From: Glandiceps talaboti
Taxonomy: Eukaryota; Hemichordata; Enteropneusta; Spengelidae
NCBI RefSeq assembly: GCF_964340395.1
Contig: NC_135569.1
Span: 18,854,957 to 18,918,956, forward strand
Direction: 5' to 3'
DNA length: 64,000 nt
Shown here one piece after another: positions 1 through 11,431 of the stretch. How positions within the stretch are numbered: the first letter of the stretch is position 1; every line of letters begins with the position of its first letter. Below the pieces are notes generated by a model, which ran no database searches, had not been told where the DNA came from, and saw nothing but the letters and a program-made list of their open reading frames with translations. A program made the position numbers and the translations under genes.

Positions 1-154
1 TGATTATGTTAGTACTATACCTACAATACAATGTTTTCAGTTGCTGGTACATTTAGTAGAATTCAATCTTTGTTGACCCTAACACATTGACCAAACGCAA
101 TATTTTTAGCTCCATCATAATTTAAATTTCTTTTTAATGAGACCCAGATAAAGA
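1..154. other. Unique sequence, nothing recognised
   Basis: AT-rich single-copy-looking sequence. No reading frame, repeat or regulatory element was recognised. Confidence 0.5.
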
Positions 155-375
155 ATGGTTAAGGCTCCACCCAAACCCAAACATACATGTATACATTGTA
201 GAAAAGGCTTTTCTTCTTCCATCAGAATCCAAAACACAATGACCTCCTTATCTACAATTTTCAAAACAGCATTACTCCCCCCCCCCCCCCACTGCCAATT
301 TCAAAAACAGGGCGAACCCCCCCCCCCCCTCTCCCCATCTACATGTACAGAAATAGATGAAAACTCTTGTTGACA
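155..375. repeat. C-tract dispersed repeat fragment
   Basis: Two long C runs (about 278-290 and 319-329) are separated by sequence close to the reverse complement of the G-tract blocks at 55550-55690, sharing 'gccaatttcaaaaacaggg'. It is probably a fragment of the poly-G element family seen complete at 55522-57123. The open frame across it is a by-product of proline-coding C runs. Confidence 0.55.
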
Positions 376-737
376 AAATGAACAATTGTTACTGTTAATG
401 ATTTGTTTGCCCACTTAGAAAGTACACCCAATCATTGTCATAACTAATTAGCTGAATTTATCTGTCAATTAGTTATTGGTGGTACTGTGTACTTACCGCA
501 TCTCCACGGGTTAGCGCCCTCACACGGGCAAGTGCCCAGGCCTTTCTTTTTTACAGTAGTAGTTAAACATCTTTATCCATATACCCAGTTTTATATCTGA
601 TCACCTCCATTGTAATTCATAGAAGACAGCGCCCTCGCACTCTTACAATAATTTGCCGATATCAAAATTATTGAAGAAAAATTATCTATAATTAGTTTAG
701 TGTACAATGTATGAAGTTCAAAATCCAAACTTTACTT
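376..737. other. Upstream unique sequence with a repeated GC-rich motif
   Basis: Mostly AT-rich sequence with two copies of AGCGCCCTC (513-521 and 628-636) followed by cacac/gcac. On the minus strand there is a GTAAGT-like donor near 490-496. No coding exon could be tied to it. Confidence 0.35.
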
Positions 738-1177
738 TAGTAGTAGTAGTAGTGGTAGTAGTAGTAGTAGTAGTAGTAGTAATAGTAGTAGTAGTGGTAG
801 TAGTGGTAGTAGTAGTAGAAGTAGTGGTAGTAGTAGTAGTGGTAGTAATAGTAGTAGTGGTAGTAATAGTGGTGGTATTGGTAGTAGTGGTGGTAGTAGT
901 AGTAGTAGTAGTGGTGGTATTGGTAGTAGTAGTGGTAGTAGTGGTGGTAGTAGTGGTAGTAGTAGTGGTGGTGGTAGTAGTAGTGGTGGTAGTAGTAATG
1001 GTGGTGGTAGTAGTAGTGGTGGTAGTGGTAGTAGTGGTGGTGGTGGTAGTAGTAGTGGTGGTGGTAGTGGTAGTGGTAGTAGTGGTAGTGGTAGTAGTAG
1101 TGGTAGTAGTAGTAGTGGTAATAGTGGTAGTAGTAGTAGTAGTAGTGGTAGCAGTAGTAGTAGTAGTAGTAGTAGTT

Positions 1178-1211
<34 letters not shown>

Positions 1212-1567
1212 TATTGTTAGTAGTAGTGGTGATAGTAGTGGTGGTAGCAGTAGTAATAGTAGTAGTATCAGTAGTAGTAGTGGTAGTAGTAGTAGTGGTA
1301 GTAATAGTAGTAGTGGTAGTGGTGGTGGTAGTAGTGGTAGTAGTAGTAGTGGTAGTAGTAGCAGTAGTAGTAGTGGTAGTAGTAGTAGTGGTAGTAAGAG
1401 TAGTAGTATCAGTAGTAGTAGTGGTAGTAGTAGTAGTGGTAGTAATAGTAGTAGTGGTAGTGGTGGTGGTAGTAGTGGTAGTAGTAGTAGTGGTAGTAGT
1501 AGCAGTAGTAGTAGTGGTAGTAGTAGTAGTGGTAGTAAGAGTAGTAGTGGTAAAAGTAGTAATAGTG

Positions 1568-1629
<62 letters not shown>

Positions 1630-1954
1630 GGTAGTAGTAGTAGTGGTGGTGGTGGTGGTAGTAGTAGTAGTAGTTGTAGTAGTAGTAGTAGTGGTGGTGG
1701 TGGTAGTAGTAGTGGTGGTAGTAGTAGTGGTAGTAGTAGTAGTTGTAGTAGTAGTAGTAGTAGTGGTGGTGGTGGTAGTAGTATTAGTAGTGGTAGTAGT
1801 AGTGGTGGTGGTGGTAGTAGTATTAGTAGTGGTAATAGTAGTAGTAGTACTAGTAGTAGTAGTAGTAGTGGTAGTAGTAGTAGTGGTAGTAGTAGTTGTA
1901 GTAGTAGTAGTAGTGGTGGTAGTAGTAGTGGTAGTAGTAGTAGTGGTAGTAGTT

Positions 1955-1989
<35 letters not shown>

Positions 1990-1996
1990 TGTTGTA

Positions 1997-2033
<37 letters not shown>

Positions 2034-2125
2034 TAGTAGTGGTAGTAGTGATAGTGGTAGTAATAGTAGTAGTAGTAGTGGTAGTAGTGGTGGTAGTAGT
2101 AGTAGTGGTAGTAGTAGTGGTAGTG

Positions 2126-2167
<42 letters not shown>

Positions 2168-2416
2168 ATAGTGGTGGTGGTGGTGGTAGTAGTAGTAGTG
2201 GTAGTAGTGGTGGTGGTGGTGGTAGTGGTAGTCGTAGTAGTAGTAGTAGTAGTAATAGTGGTAGTGGTGGTGGTAGTAGTAGTAGTGGTAGTAGTGGTGG
2301 TGGTGGTGGTAGTGGTAGTCGTAGTAGTAGTAGTAGTGGTAATAGTGGTGGTGGTGGTGGTGGTGGTGGTAGTAGTAGTAGTAGTTGTAGTAGTTGTAGT
2401 AGTAGTAGTAGTAGAT
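738..2416. repeat. 1.7-kb imperfect (GTA/GTG)n trinucleotide array
   Basis: About 560 triplets of GTA/TAG with frequent GTG variants and rare GTT, AGC, ATC or AAG changes. The + strand is almost free of C, so the tract is strongly strand-asymmetric. A block with 'agtagtatcagtagtagt' recurs at about 1262 and 1404, showing internal duplication. The poly-Val and poly-Thr frames on the two strands are artefacts of the 3-bp period. Confidence 0.97.
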
Positions 2417-3390
2417 AGGATAATACTCACAATAAAGTTACCACTTTGATGAGTATGTTAAACATTTCGTCAAAACTAAAATACAACTACTAATTAATGT
2501 TCTTATTATTTTTTCTGAAAGTGTTAAATATATTCTACATTACACACAACAAAGACAATATATTTTGATTTAAAGCAAGTATTTATTTCGTTACATTAAA
2601 AGTGAGAATTTATTTTGGTGTTATATTGTTAGTTTCCAAGCAATATTTTCTTCTTTTTTTTAATTAATAATTAAACTGATACTAAATAAATTTGTTGGAA
2701 TCATTGTTGTTTTAGCAAGTTTTCAAAATACTAAATAGTTAAAATTAAACTATCATTAGAATATATTACATATATTACATGTATTTCTAATTACTTATAT
2801 TGTTCTTGTATTATAAAGCAACAGAATAGAAAGTCCCATTTATACAACCAATGATCTACAAACAAATTAACACAAATAGTAGTTCGTTATTTCCCAAGTT
2901 TCTGTACATTTTAATAATATTAGGGAATAGTCATAGAGTTAGATGTAATACTAAAGGTACTGATAATCACATATAATATGGTAATTGGTAGAGTAGAACT
3001 AATTCACTGCCATCAGGGCAAGAAACCCAACACAAAGCCAAAACAGAGTGATTAGATAGAGTAGTAGTTTTCTTCCACTAACAGTAACACACTCATTCAG
3101 CAAAATTCACAACATACAGTCTATAAAATGATCCATGAATTTGAACATTTCTTCCATGGTATTCAGAGATAGTATTCTTCCACTATCTTATATCAACAAA
3201 CGGAAGGACGGCTAGTTTAGGTTACCAAGACTCGCTTGACTTCCCACAAAGCCCCAACAGAGAGCCTTACATGTATGTCTGAGAATATATTTCAGAGTGT
3301 GAGAAATCAGCGCACGTGGTTTGCCTATGATGAAATACATTGGCATCAAATTTACATATTTAAACCACACCCATGAACTAAAGCGTCATA
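2417..3390. other. AT-rich intergenic or 5' intron sequence
   Basis: No repeat array, long frame or element was recognised. It separates the trinucleotide array from a CpG-containing segment at about 3.4-3.6 kb. Confidence 0.5.
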
Positions 3391-3523
3391 GTGCATATGC
3401 AAATACCTGGCTTACTAGATCTCGATGGTGTCAGTGCAGTGACGTAGTGGGTCGCGTACCGTACGTACGTAAACCACCATTGATCACAGTGGACGTTTGG
3501 AACGCCCAAGTCCGGGGGTAAGT
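3391..3523 (+). promoter_or_regulatory. Candidate promoter / non-coding first exon of the SLC45 gene
   Basis: CpG dinucleotides become frequent here in an otherwise CpG-poor region. An octamer-type ATGCAAAT lies at 3397-3404. A TGACGTAG motif lies near 3438. The sequence 'gcccaagtccgggg' runs straight into a consensus donor GTAAGT at 3518-3523. The first coding exon (10676) begins with an acceptor, so an upstream non-coding exon must exist, and this is the best candidate seen. No TATA box or start site can be assigned. Transcript data would decide. Confidence 0.3.
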
Positions 3524-3670
3524 CGCATGGCATGGTGCGGTTTTAAATTTTAGGCGATCGAACGATTTCACCGCCTGTTAAAATGTTGGAAAGAAAGGAC
3601 GACGAATGTGGCATCGAGCCAGTTGAGACTGGCAATGACAGCTAACATTGATTGGAATTGTACCGTGTAC

Positions 3671-3755
3671 GTCTATCCCTAATGTCAGTGTCTGTCTATC
3701 CCTAGTGTTACTGTCTATCCCTAGTGTTACTGTCTATACCTAGTGTTATTGTCAA
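3671..3755. repeat. Short 19-bp tandem repeat
   Basis: About four copies of a 19-bp unit with the core 'gtctatccctagtgtta'. The flanks 3524-3670 and 3756-4399 show no other recognisable feature. Confidence 0.8.
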
Positions 3756-4888
3756 TGTCGGTGTCTTGTGTGAAACGGGATCATCTCCTATGGGGAGTCC
3801 TCCAACAAAGTACAGTACTTTTCGTTCTCAGCATACTTGAACCAGTTTCTATTAAATCGAACCTCCATCAGACAGTGTACGTCGAAGGATTATAAACACT
3901 GATTGTTTGACATTATTTAACCTGCTGACGTGTATACATTCAAATATATTCATATCTGTGTGCAGACGCCCTAGCATTTTATACATGTAGAATCGCTATT
4001 AAATTGCATGGCTGAGATACATGTGAATTATCGAAGTGCATTGATAATTAAAACATTGAAAGACAGTCTCCCTAGCAGTGGCACAGTATACTGTGAATTC
4101 ACTTTTAAAGTATAGCATCCCTATGGTCTCCCTAGCACAGTGCAGTATTAAAGTACATGGCCAATTAACGCATTGAAAGACATTTATGAAGTATCAGTAT
4201 GTTAGAAATTAAATTATCATATAATGTAGTTACCAAACAAGAATGAGATGATTTACATAAATCCTCTGAGCATTATCATTCCTTTCTGCTTTAGCATTCT
4301 CATATTAAAGTACTATTTTTCTGTTGTGAAATAAAAACCCTAGCATCACATGTTTTACCAATGCTGCAACTAAAAGAAGTCATGATGAGTGAATGGTTTG
4401 GGGTAGACCATTCGGTATTCTGGGGGGGGGGGGCTTGGAAGATTGGTGGAGAGTCATTATTTTTTTTCCCCCATGCTTGCCTGAGAATTATTTTTTTTCT
4501 CCTTCGCCTATGCTGGCAACTTTTTTTTTTCTTTGCTTCTTTGAGATATCCGGATTTTTTTTTTACGTCAACGTTGAACACCTACATTTGTTGCCACAAT
4601 TTTCTGTTTGGTTTTCGCACAGGGTAATACAGAGAGTAAAAAGATGCTGTTCTATCACACACAGATTTTATTTAGAAAACTACATATTTCATACATGTTT
4701 GATTTTCAATTAAATAAACATCATTGACAGTTTTTATGCCATGGTATGATGACACACTGAAAATACAAATCGGAAACTTGATTGGTGCGCTCAGACATTC
4801 AGATAGACCGGTCAGTTTCTCCAGCTTGGGGGGATGGGGGGTGTCAGTGTTATTTTCCATTGGGCCAACAAAAAGTCACTGACCCCGT

Positions 4889-5760
4889 GAATAAAGTTTC
4901 ATAGCATCTGACAGTAAGCTGTAGAGGGAAGAGCTTTGAGACTGGGATATGTCTACCTCTTGTGTGAGTGTGTGTGAATGGTGGTGGTGGTGGTGGTGGG
5001 GGGGGGGGGGGGGTTCTAGGGGTCTCCCCCTAGAAGCCCTGGAGGATTTTTACTTCTAAAGGCAATGTTTAACATGTAAAAAGCAACTACGTGAGGTTGA
5101 AACATTTTTTAAATAAAGTTTCGTAGCATCTTGACACTATAAGAGGTGGAGGCAAGAACTTTGATTTGAGACTGGAACATGTCTACCTCTTATGGGGGGG
5201 GGGGGGGTTCTAGGGGGTGTCCCCCTAGAAGCCCTGGAGGTTCTTACTTCTAAAGGCAATGTTTAGGCTATTCACAGACACTTTCAGACAATAATTTGCA
5301 AGCTTTACAAGACAGCTCTAACATGTAAAAAGCAACTACATAAGATTGAAACATTTTTGAAATAAAGTTTCATAGCATCTTGACAGTAAGAGGTTGAGGA
5401 AAGAACTTTGATTTGAAACTGGAACATGTCTACCTCTTATGGGGGAGGGGGGTTCTAGGGGTGTCCCCCTAGAAGCTCTGGATGATTTTTACTCTTAAAG
5501 CCAATTTTCAGGCTATTAACAGACAGACACTTTCAGACAATAATTTGCAAGCTTTACAAGACAGCTCTAACAATTGTAAAAAGCAATTACACATGGTTGA
5601 AACATTTTTGAAATAAAGTTTCATAGCATCTTGACAGTAAGAGGTGGAGGGAAGAACTTGATTTGAGGCTTGGACATGTCTACCTCTTATGGGGGTCCTA
5701 GGGGGTCTCCCCTAGAAGCTTTTCAAGTTTTTTTTTAACCAATTTTGGTGAATCTTATTG
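4889..5760. repeat. Four imperfect ~225-250-bp tandem copies inside copy A
   Basis: The phrase 'aataaagtttcatagcatc' recurs at about 4889, 5113, 5361 and 5608. Each time it is followed by 'acatgtctacctctt', a G run and 'ccccctagaagc'. One equivalent copy, reversed, is at about 56690-56830, so the amplification is specific to copy A. Confidence 0.8.
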
Positions 5761-6171
5761 TTGGTTTAACGAATGAGTGGCCTCTGGGGTGATGGAGTCC
5801 AAGGGGTCTCCCCCTGCCAGATCTGTAGTTTTTTGTTTCTATTTAGGCAATTTTTAGGTTATTCATAGCCTCTGAGATATATATGGCCAAGCATCGAAAA
5901 GCTAAAGTAAATATAACCTTTTTAAATAGGTTTTCCATGTTATAAAAGTGGGCCTGTAACATTGGTATAGGGGCATTGATATTGCATGTATAGTAAAGTT
6001 ACTGATGTGTTAGAGCACTTTAGGAGGTCATACCTAGTGTACAATAGAAACTTGAATTTGAGTTGTGGTGTTGATACATGTAGTGTCTGAAATAGGAAGT
6101 ATATCATCCCTTCTGACAATTCATACTGAAGAGACTAGAACAATTTAGATTAAGTTCTTTTATAAACTATC

Positions 6172-6624
6172 CAATTATTATTATTATTAGACTTATTTAA
6201 ACTCGATAGACTGTTGAGCCAAAGGCTCTTCTCACACAGTGTCGAGATAAAAATATACAATATATACATTAAAAATACTAAACCATTAAAACAAATACAA
6301 GGGTGAGTAAAATGGCAAAAGCCAGAAGAACAGCCAGGCGACTACTAAACTAACTGTTTTCTAAAAGATGACATTTACATTTACGTTTAAAAGACTGAAG
6401 AGTGGAGCATGATTTGATATCAATACTTAAATCATTCCAGGTTTTAACACCATTATATAAAAAACTCTTCCTAAAAAACTGTGTTCTATATTTTGGGATG
6501 TAAAGTTCATCTCTGTCTGCTGCACGTGTGTTACGAGTGTGCACTTCTCGAATGCCTCTAAAATCATTCAGATAATTTGGAGCCAGGCTATTCTGGACTT
6601 TGTACATTATAGTAATAGTAATAG
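6172..6624 (-). mobile_element. 3' fragment of a non-LTR retrotransposon (RT C-terminus plus tail)
   Basis: The minus-strand frame 6607-6350 encodes 85 residues with the typical end of CR1/L2/Jockey-type ORF2: 'YKVQNSLAPNYLND', then 'RNTRAADRDELYIPKYRT', 'FLYNGVKTWNDL' and 'CSTLQSFKRK'. Downstream on the same strand is a short 3' region ending in an (AAT)n-like run at 6176-6190, the tail type of several such clades. It is strongly 5'-truncated. Its limits are given by comparison with copy B near 56300, where 'aactatc' runs directly into 'tatgaaaattacc'. No target duplication is obvious. It is inactive because most of ORF2 is absent. Confidence 0.85.
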
Positions 6625-7155
6625 TATGAAGATTACCATTACAAAACAGTCAAGTTCACTTTTGCCCCAAAGTGCAATATAAGTGAAGCACTGATTGTGA
6701 AACAGCCAAACACTTACATGCCATGTTCTGTAACTAGTGTGGTAGCTAGGTAATACATGTATTATATGTATAACTTTATGTGTAGTTATGTTTGAACCCT
6801 TACATGAAGTAATATTTAAACCATTTATGAAAGAAACAGAGACAAGAACAAATATATATATGTACCACAGGCTAATGAAACTGACTGGTCCCTGACATGT
6901 GTTTGAAACTGTTTGTCATGATTTGACAAGTGTCCTGGTTGGAGAGGTACGAGCAGGTTGAACAGTATACTCGAACCTGTGCATCATTTCCCTGTCAAGA
7001 TATTTTTTTTTTCCAGCAGCAGTGGTCCATCTTTTTTTTCCATCACCCACTCATATCCGGATTTTTTTTTCAAGCAAATCCACTAGGCATCTTTTTTTCC
7101 CCCGAAATCTTCCAAGCCCCCCCCCCCCCCCAGGATATCAAATGGTCCACCCCTT

Positions 7156-7350
7156 AGAGTGACCGGCTTTGAATCTGCAGGTTGCAGGTTCAAGCCTGTT
7201 GCTGCCATTTGTTTCTGAGTGGCTAAAGTCCTTGGGCAAGATTTGAACCACGAATGTGCACCTGATAACCCAGCTGTATGGTATAGATTTATGAACCCAG
7301 CTGTATGGTATAGATTTAGGTCTTTGCTAGGGATAACAATAACTCAACTC
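7156..7350 (+). mobile_element. tRNA-derived SINE-like fragment
   Basis: GGTTCAAGCCT at 7187-7197 fits the RNA polymerase III box B, preceded by 'gaatctgcaggttgc' as in the anticodon/T-arm half of tRNA-derived SINEs. A body segment 'ccttgggcaagattt' follows, then two copies of 'acccagctgtatggtatag'. A convincing box A is missing, so it is probably 5'-truncated. Family assignment rests on the motif only. Confidence 0.55.
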
Positions 7351-7415
7351 TCACGACAAGAGGCATTATACCTAAATATAAAGTCTAATCATGGCTTATG
7401 GCATTATTATCATTT

Positions 7416-7505
7416 ACCCCCCCCCCCCTCCCACCTGTCATATTATGTCTCCTACATATCATTCCCCCCCCCTCCCACCTGTCATTGTCTCCTACATATC
7501 AATTA
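7416..7505. repeat. Two copies of a C-run plus 'ctcccacctgtcatt' unit
   Basis: A C run followed by 'ctcccacctgtcatt' and 'gtctcctacatatca' occurs twice in succession, with a small insertion in the first copy. Confidence 0.8.
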
Positions 7506-7514
7506 CCCTATCTA

Positions 7515-10510
7515 GTCTATAAGACTACTAATGATTTCTATAGGACTACTAAGAATTTCTATAAGACTACTAATAATTTCTATAAGACTACTAAGAATTT
7601 CTATAAGACTACTAAGAATTTCTATAAGACTACTAAGAATTTCTATAAGACTACTAATAATTTCTATGAGACTACTAAGAATTTCTATAGGACTACTAAG
7701 AATTTCTATAAGACTACTAAGAATTTCTATAGGACTACTAAGAATTTCTATAAGATTACTAAGAATTTCTATGAGACTACTAAGAATTTCTATAGGACTA
7801 CTAAGAATTTCTATAAGACTACTAATGATTTCTATAAGACTACTAAGAATTTCTATAGGACTACTAATGATTTCTATAAGACTAAGAATTTCTATATGAC
7901 TACTAAGAATTTCTATAACACTACTCAGAATTTCTATAAGACTACTAAGAATTTCTATAAGACTACTAAGAATTTCTATAAGACTACTAAGAATTTCAAT
8001 AGGACTACTAATGATTTCTATAGGACTACTAAGAATTTCTATAAGACTACTAAGAATTTCTATAAGACTACTAAGAATTTCTATAAGACTACTAAGAATT
8101 TCTATAAGACTACTAAGAATTTCAATAGGACTACTAAGAATTTCTATAAGACTACTAATGATTTCTATAAGACTATAAGAATTTCTATAGGACTACTAAG
8201 AGTTTCTATAAGATTACTAAGAATTTCTATAAGACTACTAATGATTTCTATAAGACTACTAATGATTTCTATAAGATTACTAAGAATTTCTATAAAACTA
8301 CTAAGAATTTATATTATACTAATAATTTCTATAGGACTACTAAGAATTTCTATAAGACTACTAAGAATTTCTATAAAACTACTAAGAATTTCAATAGGAC
8401 TACTAATGATTTCTATAAGATTACTAAGAATTTATATTATAACTACTAAGAGTTTCTATAAGATTACTAAGAATTTCTATAAGACTACTAATGATTTCTA
8501 TAAGACTACTAATGATTTCTATAAGATTACTAAGAATTTCTATAAGACTACTAAGAATTTCTATTTTACTACTAATGATTTCTATAAGACTACTAATGAT
8601 TTCTATAAGACTATAAGAATTTCTATAGGACTACTAAGAGTTTCTATAAGATTACTAAGAATTTCTATAAGACTACTAAGAATTTCTATAAGACTAAGAA
8701 TTTCTATAAGATTACTAATGATTTCTATAAGACTACTAAGAATTTCTATTTTACTACTAATGATTTCTATAAGACTACTAAGAATTTATATTATACTAAT
8801 AATTTCTATAGGACTACTAAGAATTTCTATAAGACTACTAATGATTTCTATAGGACTACTAAGAATTTCTATAAGATTACTAAGAATTTCTATAAAACTA
8901 CTAAGAATTTCTATAGGACTACTAATGATTTCTATAAGACTACTAAGAATTTCTATAAGACTACTAATGATTTCTATAGGACTACTAAGAATTTCTATAA
9001 GATTACTAAGAATTTCTATAAAACTACTAAGAATTTCTATAGGACTACTAATGATTTCTATAAGACTACTAAGAATTTCTATAAGACTACTAATGATTTC
9101 TATAAGACTACTAAGAATTTCTATGAGACTACTAAGAATTTCTATAAGACTACTAATGATTTCTATAAGACTACTAATGATTTCTATAAGATTACTAAGA
9201 ATTTCTATAAGACTACTAAGAATTTCTATTTTACTACTAATGATTTCTATAAGACTACTAATGATTTCTATAAGACTATAAGAATTTCTATAGGACTACT
9301 AAGAGTTTCTATAAGATTACTAAGAATTTCTATAAGACTACTAAGAATTTCTATAAGACTAAGAATTTCTATAAGATTACTAATGATTTCTATAAGACTA
9401 CTAATGATTTCTATAAGACTACTAAGAATTTCTATTTTACTACTAATGATTTCTATAAGACTACTAAGAATTTATATTATACTAATAATTTCTATAGGAC
9501 TACTAAGAATTTCTATAAGACTACTAATGATTTCTATAGGACTACTAAGAATTTCTATAAGATTACTAAGAATTTCTATAAAACTACTAAGAATTTCTAT
9601 AGGACTACTAATGATTTCTATAAGACTACTAAGAATTTCTATAAGACTACTAATGATTTCTATGAGACTACTAAGAATTTCTATGAGACTACTAATGATT
9701 TCTATAGGACTACTAAGAATTTCTATAAGATTACTAAGAATTTCTATAAAACTACTAAGAATTTCTATAGGACTACTAATGATTTCTATAAGACTACTAA
9801 GAATTTCTATAAGACTACTAATGATTTCTATAAGACTACTAAGAATTTCTATGAGACTACTAAGAATTTCTATAAGACTACTAATGATTTCTATAGGACT
9901 ACTAAGAATTTCTATAAGATTACTAAGAATTTCTATAAAACTACTAAGAATTTCTATAGGACTACTAATGATTTCTATAAGACTACTAAGAATTTCTATA
10001 GGACTACTAATGATTTCTATAAGACTACTAAGAATTTCTATTTTACTACTAATGATTTCTATAAGACTACTAAGAATTTATATTATACTAATAATTTCTA
10101 TAGGACTACTAAGAATTTCTATAAGACTACTAATGATTTCTATAGGACTACTAAGAATTTCAATAAGACTACTAATGATTTCTATAAGACTACTAAGAAT
10201 TTCTATTTTACTACTAATGATTTCTATAAGACTACTAATGATTTCTATAAGACTACTAATGATTTCTATAAGACTACTAAGAATTTCTATGAGACTACTA
10301 AGAATTTCTATAAGACTACTAATGATTTCTATAGGACTACTAAGAATTTCTATAAGACTACTAATGATTTCTATAAGACTACTAATGATTTCTATAAGAC
10401 TACTAATAATTTCTATAAGACTACTAATGATTTCTATAGGACAGCCAATGATTTCTATATGACTACTAATAATTTCTATAGGACTACTAAAGGTTTCTAT
10501 AGGACCCCTA
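7515..10510. repeat. 3-kb minisatellite, 21-bp unit
   Basis: About 140 units with the core 'actactaagaatttctataa' (21-bp period). Variants are aat/gat in place of gaa, and agg/aaa/gag in place of aag. Shorter units such as 'aagactaagaatttc' and a 'ttatattatactaataattt' variant mark higher-order blocks; the latter recurs at about 8312, 8778, 9472 and 10078. Because 21 is a multiple of three, long frames with an ISIRLLR-like heptad appear. Nothing indicates they are genes. The array decays about 100 bp before the acceptor of the first SLC45 coding exon. Confidence 0.96.
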
Positions 10511-10675
10511 ATGATTTCTAAAGACCAAATTGATTTCTATAAAACTGTGAAGAGATGTTTATACTTAGGACTACTGCATGTAAGGATTTCCCTATGTGAT
10601 AATCTTAAAAATAGGCAGTATTTCAAAGCATGTGTGTGGAACGTAAAATTCCTAAATGTTTTCATTTATTTTCAG

Positions 10676-11431
10676 GATGTAGTAAAACAGTGGTTGTACA
10701 CATAGAGTGGTTAAGAGAGATAGTGATTATGGATCGGGTTCGGGATGATGATGATGATGATGATGATACATTTGTTTATAGACCTCGTTTAGAACGTTCC
10801 TTATCTAATCCAGAAGGTCATGAAAAAGAGAGACATCGTCATTGTAACATTTTCAGAGGTAAAAGAGGCAGAAGGAAACATTCTCTAACTATTGCCCATA
10901 AGTCAGTAAAGAATGCAGTTATACCATCTATGCTGGTACCAAGAAAGACAAGATGTAAGTCATTGGAGAGGCCATCCATTGCACATGGTACTGATGAAGG
11001 CCATCAACAGCACAGTGTGAAAACTCCAACAATACCTGAGGAAGGAATCTTACAATCTAACATGGATGTAGGTGAAGATGAAAGTGAAGATGATGATGAT
11101 GATGATGAGCCACCAAAACGATCACTGTGTGAGCTGTTAACAAATAATGCTATAGCATTTGGAGTTGAAGTATGTTATGCCACTGAAACAGCCTTAGTCA
11201 TGCCAATATTATTACGCATTGGTTTACCAGATGAGCTGTACAGTTTGACGTGGGTTGTTAGTCCAGTTTTAGGCCTTATATTCCAACCTCTCATTGGGTC
11301 AGCCAGTGATCGTTGCACATGTTTTTGGGGTCAGCGACGTCCATTCCTACTTGGCCTTTGTATTGGGATAATTTTGGGCCTGTCACTTTTGTTAAATGGT
11401 GGTGACATTGGAAAAGCTATAAACCAACAAG
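10676..11431 (+). CDS. SLC45A1/A4-like: SLC45 first coding exon (5' UTR part plus residues 1-234)
   Basis: The acceptor is a pyrimidine-rich tract ending ttttcag at 10675. The ATG is at 10729 and the donor gtaagt at 11432, leaving phase 1. It encodes the cytosolic N-terminus, with eight Asp at residues 6-13 and [12 protein letters not shown] at 116-127. Helices 1-3 follow, roughly 138-158, 170-190 and 204-224. G190-S-A-S-D194-R195 and G201-Q-R-R204 form the conserved MFS loop. The basic stretch 'RGKRGRRKH' between the acidic runs could be a phospho- or membrane-binding patch, which is an inference. Confidence 0.95.

Larger units (their letters stand above)
4804..6892 (-). mobile_element. Poly-G inverted-repeat element, copy A
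   Basis: The left end reads CCGGTCAGTTTCTCCAGC from 4808. The right end, read in reverse from 6892, is GGGACCAGTCAGTTTC. The interior is the reverse complement of 55.7-57.1 kb, for example 5770-5880 against about 56620-56720 and 6625-6780 against about 56160-56310. It contains four internal imperfect repeats and a non-LTR fragment. No transposase is present. The poly-G segment near the right end is missing relative to copy B. Confidence 0.7.
4400..7153. mobile_element. Outer inverted-repeat element hosting nested insertions
   Basis: The left end (4400-4445: 'ggggtagaccattcgg', then a G run, then 'cttggaagatt') matches the reverse complement of the right end (about 7106-7153). The ends are therefore inverted repeats of about 45 bp. 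Between them lie T-tract blocks and the 4804-6892 element. Without that insert the outer element would be about 0.67 kb. No transposase frame is visible, so it would be non-autonomous. No clear target-site duplication was found, and it could instead be two separate repeats in opposite orientation. Confidence 0.5.

Noticed and set aside
155-373. 72-codon frame with proline runs
   Set aside because: Made of C homopolymers belonging to a dispersed poly-G/C repeat.
480-540. Minus-strand exon with donor (reverse of 'gtacttaccgc')
   Set aside because: The donor-like match has no open frame or acceptor that could be tied to it. Left as unexplained unique sequence.
707-2449. 580-residue poly-valine and 570-residue poly-threonine frames on opposite strands
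   Set aside because: They are the direct translation of a GTA/GTG microsatellite in both directions. There are no flanking exon signals and no non-repeat domain.
7515-10510. Heat-shock-element array (AGAATTTCT in each unit)
   Set aside because: A heat-shock element needs GAAnnTTC spacing. Here GAA and TTC are one base too close, so the site does not fit.
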